From Synechocystis sp. PCC 7338 (GTDB taxonomy: Bacteria > Cyanobacteriota > Cyanobacteriia > Cyanobacteriales > Microcystaceae): DNA of 64,000 bases. A program made the translations under genes and the position numbers. This document shows, piece after piece, positions 46,502 through 55,938 of this stretch; the first letter of the stretch is position 1; the number at the start of each line of letters is the position of its first letter. Under the pieces are notes generated by a model. The model was not told the DNA's origin. It did not search any database and saw only the letters and a list, made by a program, of their open reading frames with translations. The stretch lies in assembly GCF_018282115.1 (NCBI RefSeq), contig NZ_CP054306.1, forward strand, positions 2,837,488 to 2,901,487, read 5' to 3'.

Positions 46502-46756
46502 ATAACTAACAACGACAATATTCGCCTAGAGCAGATCTCCGAAGATCTTGAAGCTCAAAGACATAGCTTGAATGAACAGGGGCAACGCTTAGACCGAATT
46601 GAAACGATTCTTACTAACCTAGTGACGGAAATTAAAATCTATGACAGCAAACTAGATACTTACCAGAAAGCTTCCCAGCAGACTGTCAATATTGCCTTTG
46701 GCCTTTTGGCTACCTCAGCCCTAGCCATAATCATTCCCGCCGTTCTCAACCGTTAG
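46502..46756 (+). pseudogene. Small membrane-anchored coiled-coil protein, start codon apparently lost
   Basis: An open frame runs from an ATA codon at 46502 (preceded by AAGGAAAG) through a charged helix ([18 protein letters not shown]) to a C-terminal hydrophobic segment, [20 protein letters not shown]. If the ATA were ATG the protein would be 84 residues, beginning with TNNDN. As it stands, the first usable start is TTG at 46568 (62 residues). It could be functional from that TTG, or a recent pseudogene. Family not recognised. Confidence 0.5.
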
Positions 46757-46926
46757 GGTTGTGGGGTTGGACTAGAACTCCATGGAGTTGCCATGGGAAA
46801 AACTCCCTTCCAAATCAAGGATTAGTAGGCTTCACTTCTGTTCCCCCATTCTTTGCCAACTCAGAAAGCCCGAAAGTTCCGCAATCCCAGAACGATCAGG
46901 TAGAAAAAACGTACTTAAATTTACAA

Positions 46927-47000
46927 TGGCTCGGGGCGGATTTGAACCGCCGACCTTGGGCTTATGAGTCCCCTGCTCTAACCAACTGAGCTACCAAGCC
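46927..47000 (-). tRNA. tRNA with CAU anticodon (Met, or Ile2)
   Basis: A 74-base cloverleaf: acceptor stem GGCTTGG/CCGAGCC, D arm GCTC/GAGC, anticodon loop CTCATAA, T arm GGCGG-TTCAAAT-CCGCC. The anticodon stem GGGGA/GCCCA has only three strong pairs. No encoded CCA. Elongator Met is most likely; a lysidine-modified Ile tRNA cannot be excluded by sequence alone. Confidence 0.85.
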
Positions 47001-47065
47001 TTGTCTGTTTCTTCAACGGACAGTTAACAACTATACACTAAATTCACAGCATGGCAAAATAATTT

Positions 47066-49345
47066 TTATGGGCTGTCGGGTACGGTGGCCAAAAGTTCGG
47101 GGGTGAGGGACACTTGGCTGAAATATTGTTTTTGGAATTGTTCTTCTGCAATTAAAGTTTCAATTTGCCGGACCAAAGCTTTCGGCCAGGCACTGCCGGG
47201 GGTTAACGCTGGGCTGTGCTCCTTGATCAGAATCAGAATTTGACTAGCTAAGCCATGGCTAAAATCCCATTGTTTTTGCAAGCTGAGGGGAGAAAGTTCG
47301 GCTGTTTTTCGTCCATGCCATTGTTCTTCTAACTGGGCCACTAAGGCAGTGGGACATTGGGGTAGAAAATGATAGGCCAGCACTAGGGGTTGTTGGGCGG
47401 CGATCGCGTGTTGGTAAGCCCGGCGTAATTCTGACCAACTACTGGGACAGGTACGGAGAACATGACCTTGGGGAGAAAGACCATTGTCTGGGCAATGGGG
47501 GGAACGGCGGTCAATTAAATTAGAACTAGTTTGGCTAGGGGTAATCCCTTGGGGTTGATGTAAACGAAAATCGATCAGACGCACTTCATAACGCCGATCG
47601 TAGGTGTTAAAGTCCAATTCCACCACCAAATCTAACGGTTCATTTTGGGGCAGTTCATCGGGATGGTGACCCCACCAGACCCCAGGGCATTGAATGATTT
47701 GACCATCGCCATCGGTTTGAGGTGGATATTCCGTCAGCCAAAAATTAGTTTTGAGATAGGACACCTTATTGCCGGTGCGGTCTTTGATGTTGCGAAAGCT
47801 GGGCCGCTCGACTTGTACTTTTTCTAGTAGTAGTTGGGGGGCGGGATTGCCCATGCCATAGGGTTCCAGCAAATTAAATTCCCGGAATAGGTCCTGTCCT
47901 AAATCTGCCACTGTGACCTGGAGGTCCACTGACAAAATGGGATCTAAACTAATTTGGGCTCCATAGCTTTGCCAAAACTGTTGATTAACTGCTTCCGTGA
48001 ACAACGGCAATTTATCCAGCGGTAAGCTCAAGCCAGCGGCAAAGGGATGACCCCCAAAGCCCAACATTAAATGTCGTTGACTGTGCAGTAGGGCATAGAG
48101 GTCAATGTTGGCCACAGAACGGGCTGAACCCTTGGCAATTTCCCCATCTTGGGTGTTGAGCAAAATGGCCGGACGGCCACAGGTTTGGGCAACATGGCTG
48201 GCGGCTAGGCCTAAAACCCCCGTAGGCCATTGGGGATCGGTGAGTACTACTACCCCGGTGGTGGACAGGTCAATATTTTGGAGCCGTTGGTCAATTTCGG
48301 TGATGACGGATTTCTGCAGTCCCTTGCGTCTACTGTTGAGGGTTTCCGTTTCCGCGGCCAATTGATTGCAAATTTGTGGATCTCCGCTGGTGAGCAATTC
48401 CACCCCAAAGCTAGCATCCCCTTTAATGCGACTAATGGCGTTAATGCGGGGGCCAATACCAAAACCAATATCCGTGGGCCGATCGCCGTTACGGTTGCAA
48501 AGGTTAAGCAACGCATGGATACCAGGGCGGGTGGCGGTGCTTGGATCTTTTTGGGTACGAAGTTGGGCAATGCCCCGCTGGGCCAGGTAACGGCAATCCC
48601 CCTTCAGGGTGACTAAATCGGCAATCAAACCGATCGCCACTAAATCCAGTAACTTTTCCAAAGGTTGTTGGGGCACTGTGGGGTAATGGTCATAAAGAGC
48701 TTCCACCAATTTGAAAGCCACTGCAACCCCGGAAAGGTTAAACAGGGGATGGTCATCGGCAAAGTAACGGGGGTTAATAATCGCCACCACCTCCGGGCGA
48801 TCGTCTGGCAATGTGTGGTGGTCAGTGACAATCACATCCATGCCCAACTGCCGAGCATAGAGAATTTCTGCCAAGTTGGTACTGCCGGTGTCACAGGTGA
48901 CAATCAGCTTGGTGCCCTGGGCCGCTAAACGTTCTAGACCCGGTCGATTGAGCCCGTGAGATTCCCGCAAACGATTAGGAATGGTGTAACTCAACTGGTC
49001 AGCTTGGGGGAAAAACTGTCCCAATCCTTCCCATAACACCGCAGTGGAAGTAATGCCATCGGCATCGAAATCCCCCCAGATAGTTACCTTTTCCCTCTGT
49101 TCCATGGCCTGGCCCAACCGTTGTACGGCCCATTTCATTTCCTGGCCAAATTCCCAGGCACTAGTGGGAGTGTAATGCTCCGGCGTCACAAACCCGGCCA
49201 ACTGATCCGCCGCTTGAATACCCCTTTGCCATAGCAACTGGGACGCAAATTTGCCGCTGGATTGGCCACAATGGCGACGTACTTGTTCGACGAAAATGGA
49301 GGGGGGGGTAACAGGGGGAATTAATTGCCAACGAAATTGGGCCAT
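47066..49345 (-). CDS. recJ: Single-stranded-DNA exonuclease RecJ
   Basis: 759 residues from the ATG at 49345. DHH phosphoesterase motifs: WGDFDADGITSTAVLWEGL, IVTCDTGSTNLAE and VIVTDHHTLPDD; DHHA1 motif GFGGHPFAAGLSL. The family is 5'-3' ssDNA exonuclease in recombination and mismatch repair. It has a cyanobacterial C-terminal extension of about 150 residues after the OB domain. It lies 34 bp downstream of the sensor kinase gene on the same strand. Confidence 0.93.
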   Translation of the reverse strand: MAQFRWQLIPPVTPPSIFVEQVRRHCGQSSGKFASQLLWQRGIQAADQLAGFVTPEHYTPTSAWEFGQEMKWAVQRLGQAMEQREKVTIWGDFDADGITSTAVLWEGLGQFFPQADQLSYTIPNRLRESHGLNRPGLERLAAQGTKLIVTCDTGSTNLAEILYARQLGMDVIVTDHHTLPDDRPEVVAIINPRYFADDHPLFNLSGVAVAFKLVEALYDHYPTVPQQPLEKLLDLVAIGLIADLVTLKGDCRYLAQRGIAQLRTQKDPSTATRPGIHALLNLCNRNGDRPTDIGFGIGPRINAISRIKGDASFGVELLTSGDPQICNQLAAETETLNSRRKGLQKSVITEIDQRLQNIDLSTTGVVVLTDPQWPTGVLGLAASHVAQTCGRPAILLNTQDGEIAKGSARSVANIDLYALLHSQRHLMLGFGGHPFAAGLSLPLDKLPLFTEAVNQQFWQSYGAQISLDPILSVDLQVTVADLGQDLFREFNLLEPYGMGNPAPQLLLEKVQVERPSFRNIKDRTGNKVSYLKTNFWLTEYPPQTDGDGQIIQCPGVWWGHHPDELPQNEPLDLVVELDFNTYDRRYEVRLIDFRLHQPQGITPSQTSSNLIDRRSPHCPDNGLSPQGHVLRTCPSSWSELRRAYQHAIAAQQPLVLAYHFLPQCPTALVAQLEEQWHGRKTAELSPLSLQKQWDFSHGLASQILILIKEHSPALTPGSAWPKALVRQIETLIAEEQFQKQYFSQVSLTPELLATVPDSP

Positions 49346-49385
49346 GGTCAAAGAATTGAAAGTGATTCCATGCTAACTTTTCCCC

Positions 49386-52367
49386 CTACTCCACAGTATG
49401 GCGGCTATCCACTCCAGCATTAATTTCCGTCAGGCTAGCTCGATATTGGGGAAATTGACCCATCAGTTGCTCCAATCGACGGCTATCAAAATCTTCCAAT
49501 GCCTGGATAATGCCCCGGCCATAGGACTCTAAATCCTCCCAGCCATATTCCGTCCCCCAGCTTGCAAGGCGATCGCCAAAGTTTCTTAATTGTCGGGAAA
49601 CGAGGGTGTGGCGTAAAGTGCTCCAAACGTTAGTTTCTTCCTGTTCTAGCAAGGAAATTAATTGTTGCCGTCGAGCTTGATCAATTAGGGGCACTGCCAT
49701 AGAAGAGTGCTGACCAGATCTGCTTTGGTTAATTGAGCTGTTATCATCAGGGGCCATGTCCCCAGCCCTGGCCGGCAAAAATTTCTCCTTTGCACTGCTG
49801 GAGGCGATCGACCCATCCGAATTAACTCCATCGCCAGGGGAAAGACCGGACTCGGGCAAATTTTCCACCAAACGCACTGTCGGAAAACGCAAAATGAAAG
49901 TACTACCCTCCCCAGGTCGACTAAAAAGACTAATTTCTCCCCCCAACAATGAGGTTAAACGCTTGGTAATGGTCAAGCCTAAACCTGTGCCTCCATATTT
50001 GCGGGTGCTCTGTCCTTGACTCTGGGTGAAAACATCAAAAATCTTCGCTTGATCTTCCGGCGCAATGCCAATGCCAGTGTCAGTGACTTCAATGGCTAAA
50101 GAAATGTAGGTACCCTGGGAGCGGACTCGAATGTCTTCCACACCGATATAAATGAAAACCTGTCCCTCTTCGGTAAACTTAAGGGCATTACCCACTAAAT
50201 TAAATAAAATTTGTCGCAGGCGTACCGCATCGAAATAAATAGGTTGGTTTAGACTTTCATCCACTTGGATAATTAACAGCAAACCTTTACTTTCAGCCTT
50301 GTAATCAAAAATTTGTTTGATTTCTCTAACGATTGTCCTTAAATCTACCGGCTCCAAATCAATTACTAATTTACCTGCTTCAATTTTAGAAATGTCTAAG
50401 ATATCATCGATAAGTGCTAACAAAATCTTACTGCTAGAGCCAATGGTATTGAGGTATTTTTTTGTTTGGGACAAACTAAGATCTTTTTGTAAAAGTAAAT
50501 CGCAAAAGCCTAGAATAGCATTCATTGGTGTCCGAATTTCGTGGCTAATATTAGCTAAAAATTCACCCTTAACACGGTTGGCCAATTCAGCATTTTCCTT
50601 TGCTTCTCTCAGCTTAACTTCAATGCATTGGCGTTCTTCGATTTCCTCTGCCAGTTGCTTATTAATCATAATTAAGGTATTGGTTCTTTCTGCCACTCTC
50701 GTTTCCAAGTTATCCCTAGCTTGCTTGATGGTTTTAAACTGACTTTGTAACGTGATCAGCATTTCATTAAAATTTTCATTAAGAGTAGCTACTTCACTCA
50801 CTTCACTGTGGAGAGCGATGGGGGTTAAGCCTTGGTGTTCTAATTTGGCGGGGATGTCAGTGGTAATTTTAGCCAAAGTTAATAATGGATTAGCTACCCG
50901 TTTACTAACACGAATGGCAATGACTAAACCCACTAAACTTAAAAACAACAACAAGCCCAATTTTTGTACTGATTGAATCTGTAATTTCTCAATACTTTGT
51001 CGAGCAGGCAAGCCAATTACTAATTGCCAATCATTAATTTTATCCAAGGGCAAAATATGATAGTAATAGGAATCACGCCAGCGGAGAGCAGGATTAACTG
51101 GTTTATTCGGAGACCAATGGTAGGTTGATGGGGCCAGATTCCGGAGATTTCCTTCCTGAAAAGGCTGATAAAATTCTAAAGGTAATAGGTCATCAATAGT
51201 GCTGGCTATAATCTGATTTTGGGCATTGATGAGAGTAATATTTAATTCCTTAGTAACCCTATTTGCAGATAAAAGCTCTTTCGTTTTAGCCAGGTTTAAA
51301 GAAGCATTAACAAATCCCTCTAATCTGTTGTTAACCACTAGTGGAATAGTGATAGCCACATGGGGATCTATATTCACATTGGTGCGGTGTAGTCGAGATA
51401 TTTGTGTTTTGAGAAGACTGGAAAAACCAGTTATTTTTTCTGCTTGAACCAGTCCTAATCGTGATTCTCCCACCTGATTCAACTCCGGTGAACTGGTAAT
51501 AATTTTTCCCTGGCGATCGCCGACATAAATATTGCTAAAGCCAGCAAAAGCCGTTTGTATGGTCTGGGTCATGAGGTTAAGAGTAGGCAGTTGTGCCCCA
51601 TTACCCTGATTAATTTCTGCTATTAAAGATGAGACTTTGGTGGCAAAAACTTCTGCTCCTTCTAGATGACTTTGGTACCAATCTTCAACGGAATTTTTAA
51701 TGGGGATGGATAAAGCAGTTAATTCTTGAATTGTTTGCTTTTCCATTTGCAAAAAAGCTTCTTGACCATTAAAAACGGTGATAAATAGGAGGGGAAAAAA
51801 GATAAATGCTACCAAAAAATTAAATAAAGTTTGTTCAAAAGATATCTTTTTACAAACAGAAAAACCTGGTCTTCTTAAGGGAGAAAATTTCTGCTTTGAT
51901 AAACTAAATCCAGTAATCAAAAAACTGGCAATTAAGCTATTAAAAATGCCATTGGCAGCTTGTTTAAGGGTAATTAAACTGGTGGTAACTGGGGTCATAT
52001 CTAAACCCCAACGGTAAAAAAGATAAACCAAGGGCATGCCAATTAGCAGCCAAAAGAGACTGTTAATTAAGACTAAATTGGTTTGCCGACGGCGCAACAT
52101 CAAGCCCACTACTAGGGCTTCAAGCATGATCATTAATATCCCGTAGCCATGGCGCCAAATGAATATGGTGTGACTGCCGGCGATCGCCGCACTAACTAAG
52201 CCCCAGGGCAAGCCATAGTAAACAAGCACCAGTAAAGTGGCGATGCTACCAAAAAGAAAATCAACTCCGAAAAATATATGTAGCTTAAAATAGTTTCCTC
52301 CATAACCCGCCAGTAAAAGGCAGGGCAAAAGCCAGTATTTTTGTAGGAGATTAGGAAATTTGCCCAT
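49386..52367 (-). CDS. Membrane sensor histidine kinase with extracytoplasmic sensor domain
   Basis: 993 residues. The N-terminal 160 residues hold about six membrane helices (MASE-like), then a helix near 185 and an extracytoplasmic Cache-like domain (about 210-480). After a membrane helix comes HAMP (RVANPLLTLAKITTDIPAK), a coiled coil, HisKA with H-box LANISHEIRTPMNAILGF, and HATPase_c with N box NLVGNALKFTEEG and G boxes DTGIGIAPEDQ and GGTGLGLTI. A C-terminal 130-residue tail looks helical, like a small docking/Hpt-style domain without a clear His. No response regulator is adjacent. Confidence 0.9.
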   Translation of the reverse strand: MGKFPNLLQKYWLLPCLLLAGYGGNYFKLHIFFGVDFLFGSIATLLVLVYYGLPWGLVSAAIAGSHTIFIWRHGYGILMIMLEALVVGLMLRRRQTNLVLINSLFWLLIGMPLVYLFYRWGLDMTPVTTSLITLKQAANGIFNSLIASFLITGFSLSKQKFSPLRRPGFSVCKKISFEQTLFNFLVAFIFFPLLFITVFNGQEAFLQMEKQTIQELTALSIPIKNSVEDWYQSHLEGAEVFATKVSSLIAEINQGNGAQLPTLNLMTQTIQTAFAGFSNIYVGDRQGKIITSSPELNQVGESRLGLVQAEKITGFSSLLKTQISRLHRTNVNIDPHVAITIPLVVNNRLEGFVNASLNLAKTKELLSANRVTKELNITLINAQNQIIASTIDDLLPLEFYQPFQEGNLRNLAPSTYHWSPNKPVNPALRWRDSYYYHILPLDKINDWQLVIGLPARQSIEKLQIQSVQKLGLLLFLSLVGLVIAIRVSKRVANPLLTLAKITTDIPAKLEHQGLTPIALHSEVSEVATLNENFNEMLITLQSQFKTIKQARDNLETRVAERTNTLIMINKQLAEEIEERQCIEVKLREAKENAELANRVKGEFLANISHEIRTPMNAILGFCDLLLQKDLSLSQTKKYLNTIGSSSKILLALIDDILDISKIEAGKLVIDLEPVDLRTIVREIKQIFDYKAESKGLLLIIQVDESLNQPIYFDAVRLRQILFNLVGNALKFTEEGQVFIYIGVEDIRVRSQGTYISLAIEVTDTGIGIAPEDQAKIFDVFTQSQGQSTRKYGGTGLGLTITKRLTSLLGGEISLFSRPGEGSTFILRFPTVRLVENLPESGLSPGDGVNSDGSIASSSAKEKFLPARAGDMAPDDNSSINQSRSGQHSSMAVPLIDQARRQQLISLLEQEETNVWSTLRHTLVSRQLRNFGDRLASWGTEYGWEDLESYGRGIIQALEDFDSRRLEQLMGQFPQYRASLTEINAGVDSRHTVE

Positions 52368-52385
52368 GGGAAACCTAAGCTGAAA

Positions 52386-53804
52386 TTAGGGAATAGAGGG
52401 GGCGCGTCGGTAAATAATCACCTCATTCTCTTGATATTCTGGCGTAAAAGCTGAATCCTGACCCACCTGTTGGGCTAGGGCTTCCACCGTGCCCTGGGAA
52501 TTTTCCCAACCAGCGTAGTTGGTTTGCAATAACACCGCATCAAAACGGCTTAGATCGAAGGGAGCTTCCGCTTCAATGGCTAATTCTAGGTCAGGTCGAT
52601 GGCTTAGGTGGGCCGCAAGGTGGGGAGAAGTCAAAACCCGATCGCCTGATTGCACCAAGGACACTGCTGTTTGTAGGTTAGCCAACTGTCCCCAATGGTG
52701 CCAATATCTACCGAAAAAGTAGGTGTATTTTCCCAAAGCTAAAAAGGCGATCACCGTCCAGAGAATAATCCACCGGGGCTTTTTTAACCAACTACTGCCC
52801 CGATACCAATGGGTCATCACCACCAGGAGCAGAAATGGCAAAATTGGCAACGAATATTGATGAATTAAATCCTTTTGAGGAAGATAGTCGGTGACTAAGT
52901 TAACAAATAGGGCGGGAATAGCCGGGATAGCCATGGCCCAGGCTTTACCCCAAATGCCCCAAATAATCGGCGCAGTTAATAGCACTAAATAAAATAAATT
53001 ATCCAGCGTAAATAACATTCCTAAAACGATTTGGGGTTTAAGAATTAAATTTAAAATAATTTCTGTAACGGAATCCCCCAAAAAGCTATAGCGCCCCACT
53101 GCCGCCGCCTCTTCTCCACTAAAAGCTGGAATAATACCTTTGGTGGTAATAATAAACCAAGCAATGCCCGCTACAGTGGTAATGAGTCCCATTAACCTTT
53201 TTCTTTCCCAAATTAGCAACCAAATACCTAGCATAAATACGGTGAGGGAAAGCACCGCTTTGCTAGCCAAAATTATGATTAAACTAGTTAAGAAAATTCC
53301 CAACCTATTGGCTCTAGCGCTCCACACTGCCCACAGCAGAGCCGGTACAGCGATTACTTCAGTGTGAAAATCAAATAAATTGATATTAAAAACTAGGGGA
53401 TATAGGCCATAAACCAAGGCCATGGTTAAACTCTCTTTTTCCCCTAAGCCTGTTTGTTTCGCCAATTGCCAAGTGGGCCATGCCCCCAAGGCTAAAGCGA
53501 TCGCCTGAATGAAAAATAACCAATAAACAGAAGGATAAATTTTGTAAAAAATTGCGATGGGATAAACCAAAAAAGCGGCGTGATCCCCCAAAATATGGAA
53601 ACCTCGAAAGGAGACCCGGGGATATTCCCCCTGACTGATCAGGTAAATAGCTTGGTCGAAAAAACCCAAATCCAGGGCGGTGGATTGAAACAGCCAGTGG
53701 CGCACTGTGGCACAAATGAAGAGAATGACAGCACCGATCGCCATTCCGATCAGCAGGGAGCGGGGGGGCAAAAATCCGTCAGGTTTGCTCTGGCTTACTT
53801 CCAT
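52386..53804 (-). CDS. DUF2079 multi-pass membrane protein
   Basis: 472 residues with about eleven hydrophobic segments. TALDLGFFDQAIYLISQGEY and FRGFHILGDHAAFLVYPIA are DUF2079 hallmarks, a family with a GT-C-like membrane fold. The C-terminal 90 residues are soluble. It may transfer sugars from lipid carriers (inference from fold resemblance). It is immediately upstream of the histidine kinase gene, 18 bp away on the same strand. Confidence 0.8.
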   Translation of the reverse strand: MEVSQSKPDGFLPPRSLLIGMAIGAVILFICATVRHWLFQSTALDLGFFDQAIYLISQGEYPRVSFRGFHILGDHAAFLVYPIAIFYKIYPSVYWLFFIQAIALALGAWPTWQLAKQTGLGEKESLTMALVYGLYPLVFNINLFDFHTEVIAVPALLWAVWSARANRLGIFLTSLIIILASKAVLSLTVFMLGIWLLIWERKRLMGLITTVAGIAWFIITTKGIIPAFSGEEAAAVGRYSFLGDSVTEIILNLILKPQIVLGMLFTLDNLFYLVLLTAPIIWGIWGKAWAMAIPAIPALFVNLVTDYLPQKDLIHQYSLPILPFLLLVVMTHWYRGSSWLKKPRWIILWTVIAFLALGKYTYFFGRYWHHWGQLANLQTAVSLVQSGDRVLTSPHLAAHLSHRPDLELAIEAEAPFDLSRFDAVLLQTNYAGWENSQGTVEALAQQVGQDSAFTPEYQENEVIIYRRAPSIP

Positions 53805-54013
53805 GGTGATTCAACTAGGGCTAAAAACAAGGCAAAATTTGCCAAAACTCCTCCAACATTAGCAAAACAAGGGCGTTCTGTTGCCTTAATGGAGAAGATT
53901 CGGGGATCAATTACCATGTCAGACTGGGCCAAACCAACCACTGAAACCTCTTTCAGTCCTCAGGCTAGGATGGAATCGAGTCAGCAATGAATTTTGGAAC
54001 AGGTTAAGTATCC

Positions 54014-54937
54014 ATGGCCGAGGTTGTATGTTTTGGAGAAATGCTCTTTGACTGTTTGGCAGATCAATTGGGAGTGCCTTTGGAGCAAGTCAAATCCTGG
54101 ACTAATTATGCCGGTGGCGCCCCTGCTAATGTGGCCTGTGCTTTGGTTAAACAGGCGATTAGCACCGCTTTCATCGGTCGTTTGGGGGCAGACAGGGCGG
54201 GACAAGAGTTAAAAACTGTTCTACAACAATGCCAAGTTAACGTTGATGGACTCCAAATTGATCCCCATAGACCCACTCGTTTAGTTTATGTAACCAGGAC
54301 ATGGGACGGCGATCGCCATTTTGCCGGGTTTGGGGCATATCACACCGGGGATTTTGCCGACACAGCGGTGCAGTGGGAAGCCATTCCTGAATCTTTATTC
54401 ACCTCAGCCCAATATGTGGTGATGGGCACCATTGCCCTGGCCTATCCCCACAGTCGGACTGCCACGAAGCAGTTAGTGGTATTGGTAAAAAAACACCAGG
54501 TCAAGATCTTTTTGGATATCAATTGGCGATCAGTTTTTTGGGACGATGAAACGCAAGCCAAGGAACTGATTCCCACTCTGATTACCCACGCCCAAATTTT
54601 GAAATGTACCGACGAGGAAGCGGTCTGGTTGTTTGGTTACCAAGATCCGGTCACCATCCACAACAAATTTCCCCACCTCCAGGGGGTATTAGTCACCGCT
54701 GGGGACAAGGGTTGTGCCTATTCCCTAGGCAAAAACTATGGAGAAGTCCCTGCTTTTAGGGTCAATGTGCGGGATACCACCGGGGCGGGAGACAGTTTTG
54801 TGGCAGGATTTTTAGCCCAAGCCCTAATCCATGGGGACAAATTATTCACAGACGCTCACCTCAGTTGTCAGGCTGTGACCTATGCCAGTGCCATGGGAGC
54901 TTTCACTACTCTCCATCCTGGGGCGATCGCCGGTTAA
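54014..54937 (+). CDS. Fructokinase (PfkB family)
   Basis: 307 residues. MAEVVCFGEMLFDCLADQ opens the ribokinase fold, NYAGGAPANVACALVKQ is the first PfkB signature, and RDTTGAGDSFVAGFLA carries the catalytic Asp and the anion hole. It phosphorylates fructose from sucrose breakdown, and complements spp at 16 kb functionally. A HIP1 octamer is near the end. Confidence 0.93.
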   Translation: MAEVVCFGEMLFDCLADQLGVPLEQVKSWTNYAGGAPANVACALVKQAISTAFIGRLGADRAGQELKTVLQQCQVNVDGLQIDPHRPTRLVYVTRTWDGDRHFAGFGAYHTGDFADTAVQWEAIPESLFTSAQYVVMGTIALAYPHSRTATKQLVVLVKKHQVKIFLDINWRSVFWDDETQAKELIPTLITHAQILKCTDEEAVWLFGYQDPVTIHNKFPHLQGVLVTAGDKGCAYSLGKNYGEVPAFRVNVRDTTGAGDSFVAGFLAQALIHGDKLFTDAHLSCQAVTYASAMGAFTTLHPGAIAG

Positions 54938-54955
54938 TCTCATTAACGTTAAAAA

Positions 54956-54970
54956 AATGTTGTTAACATT
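54956..54970. repeat. Short inverted repeat downstream of fructokinase
   Basis: AATGTT-GTT-AACATT, a 6-bp stem with 3-base loop, after an A-run. It could be a weak bidirectional terminator. It lies in the 300-bp gap before the b561 gene, where no other gene is seen. Confidence 0.35.
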
Positions 54971-55237
54971 ACCTAAATGAGGACTAATTCTATATGGTCT
55001 CAGTAAGTACGGCTTCTGCAACCTTGTTTAACAATGTGTCGGCCATAACCCTGTTACAAATAAATGAAATTGTCTGTAAAAGAGTGAAAGCTCCAACAAA
55101 AAACATCCACCCGGAGGAGAAACTGGTTGGCTGAAAGCCCAACAGCAATGGCTAACCGGTCAACATCAAAAAAAGTATAGAATACGGTAAAAAGTACGAT
55201 TGTTAACCGTAAATTTTTAGCATTTTCCCTGGTGACA

Positions 55238-55831
55238 ATGAATACACCACCATTGCAGCAAACCACAGATAAACCTAAACTAAGGCTTAATTCCCCATTT
55301 AAGTCCCTAATGCGAATCCATTGGTGGATGGCCCTCGCCTATCTAATTGTATTTTGTACTGGTATCTTAATGGTTAATCTAGAAAGGGGACAATTTTTAC
55401 GCAGTGAACTATACGACTTCCACAAATCCATCGGCATATTAACCATGGCATTATTGACCTGGCGAATTTTCACCTTATTACAGGTTTGGTGGCGTAAATA
55501 TACCAAACGTATCCCCAAATTATCCCCAGCTTGGTGGCGTAACTTTACCCTCCACCTGAGCTTATATTTCTTTATGGGAGTGGTGCCAATTTCCGGATTT
55601 CTGCTTTCTAATTCCTTTAAAGCTAATAATGTGAGATTTTTCTCCATTACCTTGCCCGATATTTTCCCCGAAAATGAAGCCATGGTAGAAATCGGACGCA
55701 ATGCCCATTTTTGGTTAGCCTACACATTCTTACTTTTTATTTTCATACACATGTTGACTTATTGGAAAATAATCAGAGCTAATTGGCGAAGATGGGTCAA
55801 TTTTATCAACAAATTTCAACAGCAAACCTAA
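55238..55831 (+). CDS. Cytochrome b561-family membrane protein
   Basis: 197 residues from the ATG at 55238 (a GTG two codons upstream is possible). Four membrane helices with candidate heme histidines in RIHWWMALAY, DFHKSIGIL, LHLSLYFFM and FIHMLTYWK. It resembles bacterial b561 (CybB-like) di-heme quinol oxidases of the cytoplasmic or thylakoid membrane. The electron partner is unknown. The stretch is AT-rich, and no HIP1 occurs in the gene. Confidence 0.85.
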   Translation: MNTPPLQQTTDKPKLRLNSPFKSLMRIHWWMALAYLIVFCTGILMVNLERGQFLRSELYDFHKSIGILTMALLTWRIFTLLQVWWRKYTKRIPKLSPAWWRNFTLHLSLYFFMGVVPISGFLLSNSFKANNVRFFSITLPDIFPENEAMVEIGRNAHFWLAYTFLLFIFIHMLTYWKIIRANWRRWVNFINKFQQQT

Positions 55832-55850
55832 TTTTTTATCAAGATCCATG

Positions 55851-55935
55851 GCGTGGGAAAACCCTCAGATTTATCCGTGGGGAGTGTCAAGACAAACCCA
55901 GTCAAGCAGGAAGCCCACGCCTTTAGCGGAGGGAG
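55851..55935. mobile_element. Possible IS200/IS605-type terminal sequence
   Basis: GCGTGGG (55851) and CCCACGC (55914) form a wide inverted repeat enclosing GGGGAGTGTCAAG, of the kind seen near ends of TnpB-bearing elements. No transposase frame is beside it. It could be a relic of the same element family as the remnant at 57.2 kb. Confidence 0.35.
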
Positions 55936-55938
55936 CAC

